Assembly: GCA_938002665.1 (NCBI GenBank)
Contig: CALLAE010000080.1
Location: 1-34,937, forward strand
Source of the DNA: an uncultured Saprospiraceae bacterium
GTDB lineage: Bacteria > Bacteroidota > Bacteroidia > Chitinophagales > Saprospiraceae
DNA length: 34,937 nucleotides
Reading direction: 5' to 3'
Below the pieces are notes generated by a model, which saw nothing but the letters and a program-made list of their open reading frames with translations, ran no database searches and had not been told where the DNA came from. This document shows positions 18,095-26,334 of the stretch, one piece after another. The position numbers were made by a program, and so were the translations under genes. Positions within the stretch are counted from its first letter, which is position 1. Each line of letters starts with the position of its first letter.

Positions 18095-20818
18095 ATGGCA
18101 AAACGCTTAATTAAAATAGCGAAAGAGTTGAATGTGGGTACGTCCACTATCGTCGAGTTCTTGGCTAACAATGGACACGAGATAGAGAATAAGCCTACTA
18201 CCAAGGTGTCAGATGACATGTATGATGCTCTACTCAAAGAGTTTAGTAATTCTATGGCTGTCAAGGAGAAGGCTAACAAATTGGTCATAGGTACCCGTCA
18301 GGACGAAAAGGCCCCAGAACCTGTTGTGCCTAAGGCCCCTGAACCTGTTGCAGAAAAGCTAGCTCCACCACCTGCATCAGCACCACCACCACCAGCTCCT
18401 GAGGTAAAAGAAGCTCCTGAAGTAAAAGAGGAAGTTCCTGTAAAAGAGGAAATAATCAGAGCCGAATCACCAGTGCAAGAACTGAAGGTAGTGGGTAAGA
18501 TAGACCTAGATGCTAAGAAGCCTAAGAAGAAAGAAGAAGCAAAAGCTAAAAAAGATAAGGAAGACAAGCCGACTCAGACTGCTCCAGAAGTAGTACCTGA
18601 AAAAGCTCCTGAGCCTCAGAAGCCTATAGAAAAAGAACCACCAGCGGAAGAGGAAATGGTAAGGGCTGAGACTCCTCAGCTACAGGGGCTCAAGATTCAA
18701 GGGAAAATCGATATGAAAAAATTCGATAAGCCTGAGAAGAAGAAGGAAGCACCTAAGCCTGGGGCCGCAGGAGGAAAAGAACCGAGCAAAAGAAAGAGAA
18801 CTCGTAAGAAGGTAACCGCACAATCCTTCATCAAAAGGAACAGAGATGGTGCCCGAGGGAAAGCCGGCGGTAGAAAAAGGGAAGAAGAGGTCAAAGCGGT
18901 ATCTCAAAAAGAGATAGAAGAGAAAATCAAAGCAACTATGGCTAGAATCTCTGGCGGTAGTGGTAAGAAGAGACAGAAGATAAGAAGAGATAATAGAGCG
19001 GATAAGAGAGAAAAACAAGAACAAGAAGAACTAGCAAGTGTAGAGACGACGCTGAAAGTAACAGAGTTTATTTCAGCTTCTGAACTGGCTTCTCTGATGG
19101 ATGTCAGCGTCGCTGATGTCATCATGAAATGTATGAATGTAGGCGTTATCATCTCTATCAATCAGAGAATGGATGCTGAGATCATAGAGTTGATAGCGAG
19201 TGAGTTTGGACATGAGGTAGAATTTATAGGTGTAGACGAGCAAGATGAGGAAGAGGAAGTAGAGGAAGTAGATGATCCGAAAGATCTCGTTTCTAGAGCT
19301 CCTATTGTAACAGTGATGGGTCACGTAGATCACGGTAAGACTTCACTTCTAGATTACATCCGAGAGGCCAATGTTGCCGATGGTGAGGCCGGTGGTATCA
19401 CCCAGCACGTAGGCGCTTATTCTGTTCCGGTAGGTGATCAGATGATTACTTTCTTAGATACACCAGGTCACGAGGCCTTTACAGCCATGAGAGCCAGGGG
19501 TGCTAAGGTGACAGATATTGTTGTCGTTATAGTAGCCGCAGATGACAGGATAATGCCTCAGACCAAAGAAGCAATCAGCCATGCCCAGGCAGCCGGTGTC
19601 CCTATCGTATTTGCAATCAATAAGATAGATAAAGAAGGAGCTGATCCGAATAGGATTAAGCAAGGTCTTTCTGAAATGAATATTCTAGTAGAGGAGTGGG
19701 GTGGTAAATTCCAGTCTCAAGATATCTCTGCTAAGGCTGGAACTAATATCGATGAGCTCTTAGAGAAAATTGTTCTCGAAGCAGAGATGCTAGAGCTAAA
19801 GGCTAACCCAGATAAGAATGCACTAGGAACAGTGGTAGAGGCTTCTCTAGATAAAGGAAGAGGTTATGTAACCAAGCTTCTCGTACAAGCAGGAACACTT
19901 AAGATAGGAGATGCTCTTGTCGCGGGATCTTATGCCGGAAAGGTCAAGGCCATGTTCAATGATAAAGGCAAAAAAATCAAGAGTGCTGGACCTTCTATTC
20001 CTGTAGCTATTCTAGGGCTGGACGGTGCACCACAAGCAGGTGAGAAGTTCAAAGTGATGGACAAAGAGCAAGAGGCAAAAGGACTTGCTACTAAGCGTGC
20101 ACAGATCAGCAGAGAACAATCTAATAGAGCTAGCAAGCGTATAAGTTTAGATGAGATAGGAAGAAGATTAGCTCTAGGTACCTTTAAAGAGTTGAATCTA
20201 ATTGTGAAAGGTGATGTGGATGGATCTATCGAGGCCTTATCAGATTCCCTTATCAAGTTATCTCAAGAAACCGTACAGGTTAATGTCATACACAAAGCAG
20301 TAGGACCTATCGCTGAATCAGATGTTCTACTTGCCTCTGCTTCAGATGCCATCATAATTGGTTTCCAGGTACGTCCTTCAGCTGGAGCTAGAAACTTAGC
20401 CGAAAAAGAAGGCGTACAGATTAAGATGTATTCTATCATCTATGAGGTTATAGACGAGATTAAGAAGGCCATAGAAGGTATGTTAGATACCATCAAGGAA
20501 GAGAAAATCAATGGTAACATCGAGATCAAAGAGACTTATAAGATCAGTAAGATAGGTACCATCGCAGGATGTTTTGTAACTGAAGGAAAGGTCTTGTCTA
20601 ATTCTAAAATCAGACTCGTAAGAAACGGTATCGTAGTGTATCCTACTAAAGAAGGTGTTGTCGCTGAATTAGGTTCTCTGAAAAGATACAAGGATGATGT
20701 CAAGGAGGTCAGAGCTGGTATGGAATGTGGATTGACCATTAAGAATTACAATGACTTAAAGATCGGTGATATCATAGAGGCTTACGAGATAGTAGAGATC
20801 AAAAGAAAACTAGAGTAG
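18095..20818 (+). CDS. infB: Translation initiation factor IF-2
   Basis: 907 residues. IF-2 is the GTPase that delivers fMet-tRNA to the 30S subunit and promotes subunit joining. Residues 1-55 are the IF2-N domain (MAKRLIKIAKELNVGTSTIV). About 70-290 is a low-complexity linker rich in Lys, Glu, Pro and Ala with repeated PEPV, APEV and VKEE motifs. About 320-385 is a second IF2-N-type domain. The G domain begins near 405: G1 GHVDHGKT (409-416), G2 AGGITQHVGAY, G3 DTPGHEAF, G4 NKID. Beta-barrel domains and the C-terminal tRNA-binding domain (C2) complete the protein. The stop TAG at 20816-20818 is followed in the same frame by the TIGR02757 gene. Confidence 0.98.
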   Translation: MAKRLIKIAKELNVGTSTIVEFLANNGHEIENKPTTKVSDDMYDALLKEFSNSMAVKEKANKLVIGTRQDEKAPEPVVPKAPEPVAEKLAPPPASAPPPPAPEVKEAPEVKEEVPVKEEIIRAESPVQELKVVGKIDLDAKKPKKKEEAKAKKDKEDKPTQTAPEVVPEKAPEPQKPIEKEPPAEEEMVRAETPQLQGLKIQGKIDMKKFDKPEKKKEAPKPGAAGGKEPSKRKRTRKKVTAQSFIKRNRDGARGKAGGRKREEEVKAVSQKEIEEKIKATMARISGGSGKKRQKIRRDNRADKREKQEQEELASVETTLKVTEFISASELASLMDVSVADVIMKCMNVGVIISINQRMDAEIIELIASEFGHEVEFIGVDEQDEEEEVEEVDDPKDLVSRAPIVTVMGHVDHGKTSLLDYIREANVADGEAGGITQHVGAYSVPVGDQMITFLDTPGHEAFTAMRARGAKVTDIVVVIVAADDRIMPQTKEAISHAQAAGVPIVFAINKIDKEGADPNRIKQGLSEMNILVEEWGGKFQSQDISAKAGTNIDELLEKIVLEAEMLELKANPDKNALGTVVEASLDKGRGYVTKLLVQAGTLKIGDALVAGSYAGKVKAMFNDKGKKIKSAGPSIPVAILGLDGAPQAGEKFKVMDKEQEAKGLATKRAQISREQSNRASKRISLDEIGRRLALGTFKELNLIVKGDVDGSIEALSDSLIKLSQETVQVNVIHKAVGPIAESDVLLASASDAIIIGFQVRPSAGARNLAEKEGVQIKMYSIIYEVIDEIKKAIEGMLDTIKEEKINGNIEIKETYKISKIGTIAGCFVTEGKVLSNSKIRLVRNGIVVYPTKEGVVAELGSLKRYKDDVKEVRAGMECGLTIKNYNDLKIGDIIEAYEIVEIKRKLE

Positions 20819-20824
20819 AGCACT

Positions 20825-21592
20825 CTGCCTGTACCACCTACTTCCAAGCTAAAAAAATTCCTGAATGTTAAAGTTCGGGAAGTCAACAGACCTAAGTTTA
20901 TACAAGATGATCCTATCTGTATTCCTAAGGCCTACCATAAGTTACAGGATATAGAAATCACTGCCTTCTGGACGTCCATGTTGGCCTGGGGTCAGAGAAA
21001 AACTATTATCAATAAGTCTAAGGAGCTTTTTAGTCTAATGGGGGATTCTCCTCACGACTTTGTAGTCTCACATCGTCAGAAGGATCGCCAGCGTTTTGAA
21101 AATTTTAAGCACCGCACCTTTCAGTATACAGATACGCTTTACTTTCTAGAGTTTCTTCATTGGTATTACAGAGAGCATGAAAGCATGGAAGAGCTCTTTA
21201 TGGTTGAGGACAACATGGCTGCCACCTTAACCCAGTTCCACAATACCTTTTTTCATCTGGATAATGCCCCGCACAGAACCAGAAAACACATCGCCTCTCC
21301 CGCTCGCAAATCCACTTGCAAACGCCTCAATATGTTCCTTAGATGGATGGTAAGACAAGATAAAAAAGGGGTAGATTTTGGCCTATGGAAAAACATCTCA
21401 CCTGCCCAGCTCATGATCCCTCTAGATGTTCATGTAGAACGCGTAGCTAAGAAACTAGGGTTGCTAGTGCGCAAGCAAAGAGACTGGCAAGCCGTCGAGG
21501 AATTGACCGCTCAGCTAAGACTATTAGACTCCAAGGATCCAGTTAAGTATGATTTCGCTCTTTTCGGAATAGGTGTACTAGGAGAACTATGA
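20825..21592 (+). CDS. TIGR02757 family protein; apparent non-canonical start
   Basis: The protein belongs to TIGR02757, a conserved family of unknown function of about 230-260 residues found mainly in Bacteroidota. Family-like segments: KVREVNRPKFIQDDPICIP, the WGQRKTIINKS signature, DSPHDFVVSH, and a C-terminal half with MFLRWMVR, PLDVHVERVAKKLGL and YDFALFGIGVLGEL. The last parts recall DNA glycosylase-like HhH proteins (my inference). The first ATG in frame (20978, MLAWGQRK) would remove about 50 conserved residues. Homology begins near 20846, yet no ATG, GTG or TTG lies between the infB stop (20818) and there. CTG at 20825 gives 255 residues and is the best guess. It lies in the same frame as infB and overlaps the DUF4783 gene by 6 bp at its end. 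Confidence 0.8.
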   Translation: MPVPPTSKLKKFLNVKVREVNRPKFIQDDPICIPKAYHKLQDIEITAFWTSMLAWGQRKTIINKSKELFSLMGDSPHDFVVSHRQKDRQRFENFKHRTFQYTDTLYFLEFLHWYYREHESMEELFMVEDNMAATLTQFHNTFFHLDNAPHRTRKHIASPARKSTCKRLNMFLRWMVRQDKKGVDFGLWKNISPAQLMIPLDVHVERVAKKLGLLVRKQRDWQAVEELTAQLRLLDSKDPVKYDFALFGIGVLGEL

Positions 21593-21970
21593 CCTCCTAA
21601 TCTTTACATCGCAGATGTGCTTTCCTTTTCCATGGTTTTCCAGATGAATGAAAACTCTTAGTGATTCACCATTTGCATTATAGAGTCTAGTGATCAGATA
21701 ATCACTATTTGCATTCTGAGAAGAGCCCTTGTGCTTGTTTTCCATCCTTACTGGCTGGAACTCGGTAAGTACGTTTTCTATGAGTTGCATGGCTTTGTTA
21801 GAGCCGGTTACTTTTTTACTGTTATTCACTTTAATTGAGACAGTCTTACTCAGATTTTCACTGATAGTATTGTAGTCTTGATTGACAAAAGCAGCAATAA
21901 GGTTTTGCCCAGATAAGGTTCCTAGACCCATCATTAGGGAAAAGGCAAGTATATATCTAAAGTAATTCAT
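21587..21970 (-). CDS. DUF4783 family exported protein
   Basis: 127 residues. The signal peptide is MNYFRYILAFSLMMGLGTLS, cleaved near GQN. The remainder matches the DUF4783 pattern, a Bacteroidota-specific NTF2/cystatin-like small domain: an N-terminal helix (LIAAFVNQDYNTISENLSKT), a central SIKVNNSKKVTGSNKAMQLI, and a C-terminal strand set (YLITRLYNANGESLRVFIHL...ICDVKIRR). The catalytic or binding role is unknown; the protein is probably periplasmic. It is convergent with the TIGR02757 gene, overlapping by 6 bp, and divergent from gpmI with about 160 bp between. No terminator is visible. Confidence 0.82.
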   Translation of the reverse strand: MNYFRYILAFSLMMGLGTLSGQNLIAAFVNQDYNTISENLSKTVSIKVNNSKKVTGSNKAMQLIENVLTEFQPVRMENKHKGSSQNANSDYLITRLYNANGESLRVFIHLENHGKGKHICDVKIRRS

Positions 21971-22131
21971 GGTTCTCGTATTTCTAAAAGCTGTAAATAA
22001 CAGTTTTATATGCTATCTGCAACAATAACGAGACCATGTCTTCGTAAGTTTGAGTTTAGCGTATAAATTTTTGTTAACTGAGGATGAATAATGCATATAT
22101 TGATATGTAATAAACACAAATACAGTGACTT

Positions 22132-23640
22132 ATGAGTAAGAAAGCCCTTTTGGTAATTTTAGATGGTTGGGGACATGGAAAGGATGAAAAAGTAAGTGCG
22201 ATAGCACAAGGCCATACACCTTACATAGACAGTCTCTATGATAACTACCCACATGCAGAGCTAGTAACCTATGGAGAAGAGGTAGGCCTCCCAGAAGGTC
22301 AGATGGGAAACTCTGAGGTAGGACATCTTAATATAGGGGCGGGTAGAGTGGTGTACCAGGAGCTGGCTAGGATAAACAAAGCCATCAAAGAAGATACTCT
22401 CAGACAGAACCCAGTAATAGTTGCAGCTCTAGAAAAGGCAAAACAGACGGGAAAGCCTCTGCACTTGATGGGACTCTTGTCAGATGGTGGTGTACATTCT
22501 CATATAGAGCATATTGTAGCTTTGGCTGGCTATTTTACAGCAGCTGATATAAAAGTCTATATACATGCTTTCCTCGATGGTAGAGATACTGGTCCTAGAA
22601 CAGGGAAAAAGTTTCTAGCTAAGTTATTGGAAGAGACGGAAGGCACATCTGCCGAGTTGTCTACCATAATAGGCCGTTATTATGCGATGGATAGAGATAA
22701 TAGATGGGAAAGAATAGCTAAGGCTTATGACTTGCTAGTGAGAGGAGAGGGCGAGCTCACTAGTGATCCACTGCAAGTTGTGCAGCAGCAATATGACCAA
22801 GACATCACAGATGAATTTTTAGAGCCGATTAAGGTGAGGAGTAGAGCAGAGGGATTGATATCCAAGGATGACTTGGTCCTATTTGCAAATTTCAGGACTG
22901 ATAGACCGAGGCAACTAACTACTGCACTGACTCAAAAAAAGTTGGAGCATGGGATGGAGCCATTGGCTTGCCATTTTATTACGATGACAGAGTATGATGA
23001 CTCATTTAAGAATATTCAGGTTGTATATAGAAAGGATGACATTGAAGAATCCCTAGGAGAACTCATCGCTAATGCTGGCCTGACACAACTACGTATCGCA
23101 GAAACAGAAAAGTACCCACATGTTTCTTTTTTCTTCTCCGGAGGGCGGGAAGCTCCTTATGAAGGAGAATCTAGGATAATGGTAGAATCCCCCAAGGTAG
23201 CCACCTATGATTTACAGCCAGAGATGAGTGCCTATGAGGTCACGACTAAGGTAGACGCATTTATTACAGAACAGGCCCCGTCATTTATAGTCCTTAATTA
23301 TGCTAATGCTGACATGGTCGGTCACACAGGAAGTATGCCAGCAGCTATAAAGGCAGTGGAGACTTTAGATTCCTGTATGGAGGTCCTCATTCCCAGAGCT
23401 GTGAAGGCAGGATATAGGATAGTGGTCATAGCTGATCATGGGAATTCTGATATTATGCTTACTGAAGAAAATACCCCGCATACAGCACATACGGTCAACA
23501 TGGTTCCGATAATTGTTATCGACCCCGAAGGAGAAGTAAAATCGGTAAAAAATGGAAAGTTGGCTGATGTTGCCCCTACAATTATTAGTCTGATGAACCT
23601 AGGAAAGTCGGAATTAATGAATGGTGACTCTTTAGTGTAA
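22132..23640 (+). CDS. gpmI: 2,3-bisphosphoglycerate-independent phosphoglycerate mutase
   Basis: 502 residues. It interconverts 3- and 2-phosphoglycerate in glycolysis and gluconeogenesis using two Mn2+ ions. Alkaline-phosphatase superfamily motifs are present: LLVILDGWG with metal ligand D11, nucleophile S61 in MGNSEVGHLNIGAGR, the DGGVHSHIEH and FLDGRDTGPRTG segments of the mutase insert, FANFRTDRPRQLT, and late metal sites YANADMVGHTG, ADHGNSD and PHTAHT. Length and all hallmark residues are normal. ATG 22132 gives the standard N-terminus MSKKALLVILDGWG. It appears to be transcribed alone; the next gene on the strand is a micro-ORF 133 bp downstream. Confidence 0.97.
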   Translation: MSKKALLVILDGWGHGKDEKVSAIAQGHTPYIDSLYDNYPHAELVTYGEEVGLPEGQMGNSEVGHLNIGAGRVVYQELARINKAIKEDTLRQNPVIVAALEKAKQTGKPLHLMGLLSDGGVHSHIEHIVALAGYFTAADIKVYIHAFLDGRDTGPRTGKKFLAKLLEETEGTSAELSTIIGRYYAMDRDNRWERIAKAYDLLVRGEGELTSDPLQVVQQQYDQDITDEFLEPIKVRSRAEGLISKDDLVLFANFRTDRPRQLTTALTQKKLEHGMEPLACHFITMTEYDDSFKNIQVVYRKDDIEESLGELIANAGLTQLRIAETEKYPHVSFFFSGGREAPYEGESRIMVESPKVATYDLQPEMSAYEVTTKVDAFITEQAPSFIVLNYANADMVGHTGSMPAAIKAVETLDSCMEVLIPRAVKAGYRIVVIADHGNSDIMLTEENTPHTAHTVNMVPIIVIDPEGEVKSVKNGKLADVAPTIISLMNLGKSELMNGDSLV

Positions 23641-23773
23641 AGAATAAATGATCGAAAAACGACCATATTACAGCATATTATACTCCAAATGACTGCTATT
23701 GGCGAAATAGTAAAAAAATCTTTGTGCTTTAGAGGTTTATCTTCTATATTAGAATTAACAAAACTGAATTGTT

Positions 23774-23860
23774 ATGAATATATTTTTTGGAATACTTGCG
23801 TTTTTTGCCCTTTTGGTGGCGATCATGTATGTAAATCATAAGAGAAATGTGGATGCATAA
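23774..23860 (+). CDS. 28-residue single-pass membrane micro-protein (candidate)
   Basis: ATG NIFFGILAFFALLVAIMYVN followed by the basic tail HKRNVDA and TAA. It is one ideal hydrophobic helix of about 20 residues with a positively charged C-terminal end, which predicts insertion with the tail in the cytoplasm. It lies 133 bp after gpmI and 63 bp before a good terminator, so a transcript of this size is plausible. Small proteins of this shape accompany respiratory oxidases, transporters or kinases, but no such partner is next to it. I do not recognise the family; a chance ORF is possible. Confidence 0.5.
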   Translation: MNIFFGILAFFALLVAIMYVNHKRNVDA

Positions 23861-23923
23861 GATATCTGCCTCTATTTGAGACAGACTTTATTTTATACAT
23901 ACTACCTACATGAGTTACTCATA

Positions 23924-23960
23924 AGAAGGGTTTGATTGCTCAATCAGGCCCTTCTGTTTT
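23924..23960 (+). terminator. Intrinsic terminator after the micro-ORF
   Basis: AGAAGGG (23924-23930) pairs with CCCTTCT (23949-23955), with an inner stem TGATTG/CAATCA (23933-23938, 23941-23946), then GTTTT. It supports a short transcription unit containing the 28-residue ORF or the end of a gpmI transcript. Confidence 0.8.
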
Positions 23961-24134
23961 ACCCCTACACCATAATTCACTTCTTTTGCATAGTACTTGT
24001 CATTTTTCATATTGTAACATTTTTTTTATCCATTTCTGAAGCTGTTTCTTCAAATTATGCTTTGAAAAATGTAAGTTGCAGTAGAAAAAATAATAGGTGA
24101 GAAGTAACCTTTTATTAAGTCAAGAAATTAATTA

Positions 24135-24229
24135 TTGTAGCAGTTATTTTATATAATTGTACTTTGAAGCACGACACATTTTGAATTCGGCTGAGGAGGC
24201 AAAGTAGCTTTGTCCTCCGAAGCTTTTTT
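24135..24229 (+). ncRNA. Candidate small RNA: promoter followed by terminator with no ORF
   Basis: TTG (24135-24137), a 22-nt spacer and TACTTTG (24160-24166) resemble a Bacteroidota promoter. About 30 nt later a strong hairpin GGAGGCAAAG/CTTTG-T-CCTCC (24195-24218) is followed by T6 at 24224-24229. No ORF lies between the previous terminator (23924-23960) and this one, so the hairpin must end some noncoding transcript. A length of about 55 nt is predicted; function is unknown. Confidence 0.42.
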
Positions 24230-24255
24230 CTCAACATAAAGATGAAATCGGCAGA

Positions 24256-24313
24256 GGAGGGTTTAGGACGTTTGATTGTCACCAAGAGAATGTTCTAGCC
24301 CTCCGTTTTTTTT
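24256..24313 (+). terminator. Second orphan terminator hairpin
   Basis: GGAGGG (24256-24261)/CCCTCC (24299-24304) with an inner stem AGGACGTT/AATGTTCT, then eight T at 24306-24313. The flank TCGGC(A/T)GAGGAGG is shared with the hairpin at 24195, so the pair looks duplicated. It ends about 45 bp before the helicase start and may be a backup terminator or an attenuator for the helicase. Confidence 0.7.
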
Positions 24314-24360
24314 ACCCCTATCTTTCTTTTCATTCACATTCTTTTTCCATCTTGAGCGCT

Positions 24361-26259
24361 GTGAGCACACAAAAAAACCAAAGGTTTACCAACCTTCTCA
24401 TTGCCATAGATAAAGAAAGAGAAGCCGAAGAGAAATATTTCCAAAATCTATCCTCTAACAAGTCCATCGCTGAACGCATAGAGTCAGGTATCGTCTGGTT
24501 TCCTGTAGTAATCGTTAGCAAAGTCTATACTGTAGGAGAGCAAATAGAAATGGTACTGGAAAGAACTAAGCATCTAGATCTGCCTCATAAACTAAAATCT
24601 GGCGTCGGATGCAAAGTCTTCAAGTATGAAGGAAACTCTGAGACGACCTCTCTAAGAGCAGTGGTTTCTTATGTCCGAAAAAATAAGATCGCTGTTATCC
24701 TCAATGAGCAATCTATCTCCAAAGCAGACCTGACTGCTTTCAAAGGTCATCTCGGAATAGAGCTTATCTATGATGATAGACCATACAAGGTCATGGAAGA
24801 AGCAATCAAGAAAGTAATGGCTACTGAAGAACCAGCCACTGTATCGCTGAGGAAAGTTATAGAGGAACAGCTAGACGAGTCGCGCTATCTAATACCAGCT
24901 CATCCCATCACGCCAGCACAACTAAATGAATCTCAAATTAAAGCATTAAATGGTGTCACAGTAGCAGAACATCTCAGTATTATTCATGGCCCTCCAGGTA
25001 CAGGAAAAACAACGACCCTAGTACAAGTCGCTAAAGCCCTACTCAAAAAGGAAAAAAGAATTCTTGTCTGTGCTCCGAGTAACAATGCAGTAGACCTACT
25101 GGCTACACAACTAGATGAAGCAGGGCTTGCCACCTTGCGTATAGGTAATGTGACTAGGATATCTGATAACAATGTCCATCTGACCCTATCAGAAAAGATA
25201 AGAGATCATGCAGAATGGCAGCACATTAAAAAGGTAAGAATAGAAGCTGATAAAGCCAGAAAAAGTGCAGGTAAATTCAAACGGTCTTTTGGCCCTAAGG
25301 AAAGATCTCAACGAACTGCTATGTTCAATGAGGCACGAGATCTGAAGAAATGGGCGAGAGAGTTAGAAGACAAGTTATTAGATACTATAATCAGTGAGTC
25401 CAGAGTTATATGTTCTACACTGATAGGTGTAAGTCATAAATCTATCAATCAGCTCAGATTCAGAACTTTAATTATAGATGAAGCCTCCCAAGCACTGGAG
25501 CCCGAGTGCTGGAATGCCATGTTGAAAGCAGAACGGGTCATACTCGCCGGTGATCATCTCCAACTTTCTCCCACTGTCAAGTCAAGAGAAGCTGCAGAGC
25601 TGGGTTTGTCAGAGACCCTGCTCAGTAGAATGACAGATAAGATCAGGCATACCTATCTTCTTGAAGTTCAATATAGAATGAATGAGAAAATATTGTCATT
25701 CTCTAATCAGAGATTCTATGATAATAAATTGACCTCTAGTCCGATAGTGTCTAACTGGAATCTGGACGAGGAGCCATTAGTGCTTATAGATACGAGTGGT
25801 TGTGGTTTTGATGAAGAACTTAATCCCACCAGCCTCAGTAGATATAATGAAGGAGAGTACTTTATCTTAAGAGAACATTTTATACAGAGCAAAGAAGCCT
25901 ATGCTGGTTCTTCCATTGGAATTATCAGTCCCTACTCTGAACAAGTAAAATATCTTCGATCCAAAGTAGAAGAAGACGTTTTCCAAGAATCAGATATCAC
26001 AGTTAATAGTATAGATGGTTTCCAGGGCCAGGAGAAGGACGTGATCTATATTAGTCTAGTTAGATCTAATTCTGATGGAGAAATAGGTTTCCTAAGCGAT
26101 GAGAGAAGGCTTAATGTAGCGATGACTCGTGCTAGGAAAAAACTCATTATCCTGGGTGACTTCAGTACTCTTTCAGTCAGTCCGCTCTTTTCTGACCTCG
26201 CTGAGCATGTAGAAGCAATAGGAACTTATAAGTCAGCTTGGGAATACATGTCTGTATAA
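24361..26259 (+). CDS. SF1B (Upf1/IGHMBP2-like) AAA-type helicase
   Basis: 632 residues from GTG 24361 (TTG 24352 is the alternative; no ATG is in frame). An ATP-driven DNA or RNA helicase of superfamily 1B, 5'-3' by family. Residues about 40-150 form a beta-barrel like that of IGHMBP2/Upf1 proteins. Motifs: [11 protein letters not shown] (about 210), Ia [35 protein letters not shown] region [42 protein letters not shown] charged insert (about 280-345) is the usual 1C-like helical region. The gene stands alone, preceded by two terminator hairpins and followed by a shared terminator with the convergent surface-protein gene. Cellular role is uncertain (RNA or replication-fork maintenance). Confidence 0.9.
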   Translation: MSTQKNQRFTNLLIAIDKEREAEEKYFQNLSSNKSIAERIESGIVWFPVVIVSKVYTVGEQIEMVLERTKHLDLPHKLKSGVGCKVFKYEGNSETTSLRAVVSYVRKNKIAVILNEQSISKADLTAFKGHLGIELIYDDRPYKVMEEAIKKVMATEEPATVSLRKVIEEQLDESRYLIPAHPITPAQLNESQIKALNGVTVAEHLSIIHGPPGTGKTTTLVQVAKALLKKEKRILVCAPSNNAVDLLATQLDEAGLATLRIGNVTRISDNNVHLTLSEKIRDHAEWQHIKKVRIEADKARKSAGKFKRSFGPKERSQRTAMFNEARDLKKWARELEDKLLDTIISESRVICSTLIGVSHKSINQLRFRTLIIDEASQALEPECWNAMLKAERVILAGDHLQLSPTVKSREAAELGLSETLLSRMTDKIRHTYLLEVQYRMNEKILSFSNQRFYDNKLTSSPIVSNWNLDEEPLVLIDTSGCGFDEELNPTSLSRYNEGEYFILREHFIQSKEAYAGSSIGIISPYSEQVKYLRSKVEEDVFQESDITVNSIDGFQGQEKDVIYISLVRSNSDGEIGFLSDERRLNVAMTRARKKLIILGDFSTLSVSPLFSDLAEHVEAIGTYKSAWEYMSV

Positions 26260-26282
26260 ATGAGCTAAGTAGAGGAATGAAA

Positions 26283-26309
26283 AAAGCCTCCGCGAGGTGC
26301 AGAGGCTTT
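26283..26309. terminator. Bidirectional terminator
   Basis: AAAGCCTC (26283-26290) pairs with GAGGCTTT (26302-26309). Read on minus it is followed by T6 (plus-strand A run from 26280), and on plus by TTTGATATATTTT. It serves the convergent helicase and surface-protein genes. Confidence 0.85.
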
Positions 26310-26334
26310 GATATATTTTGCTAAAAGCTACTTA

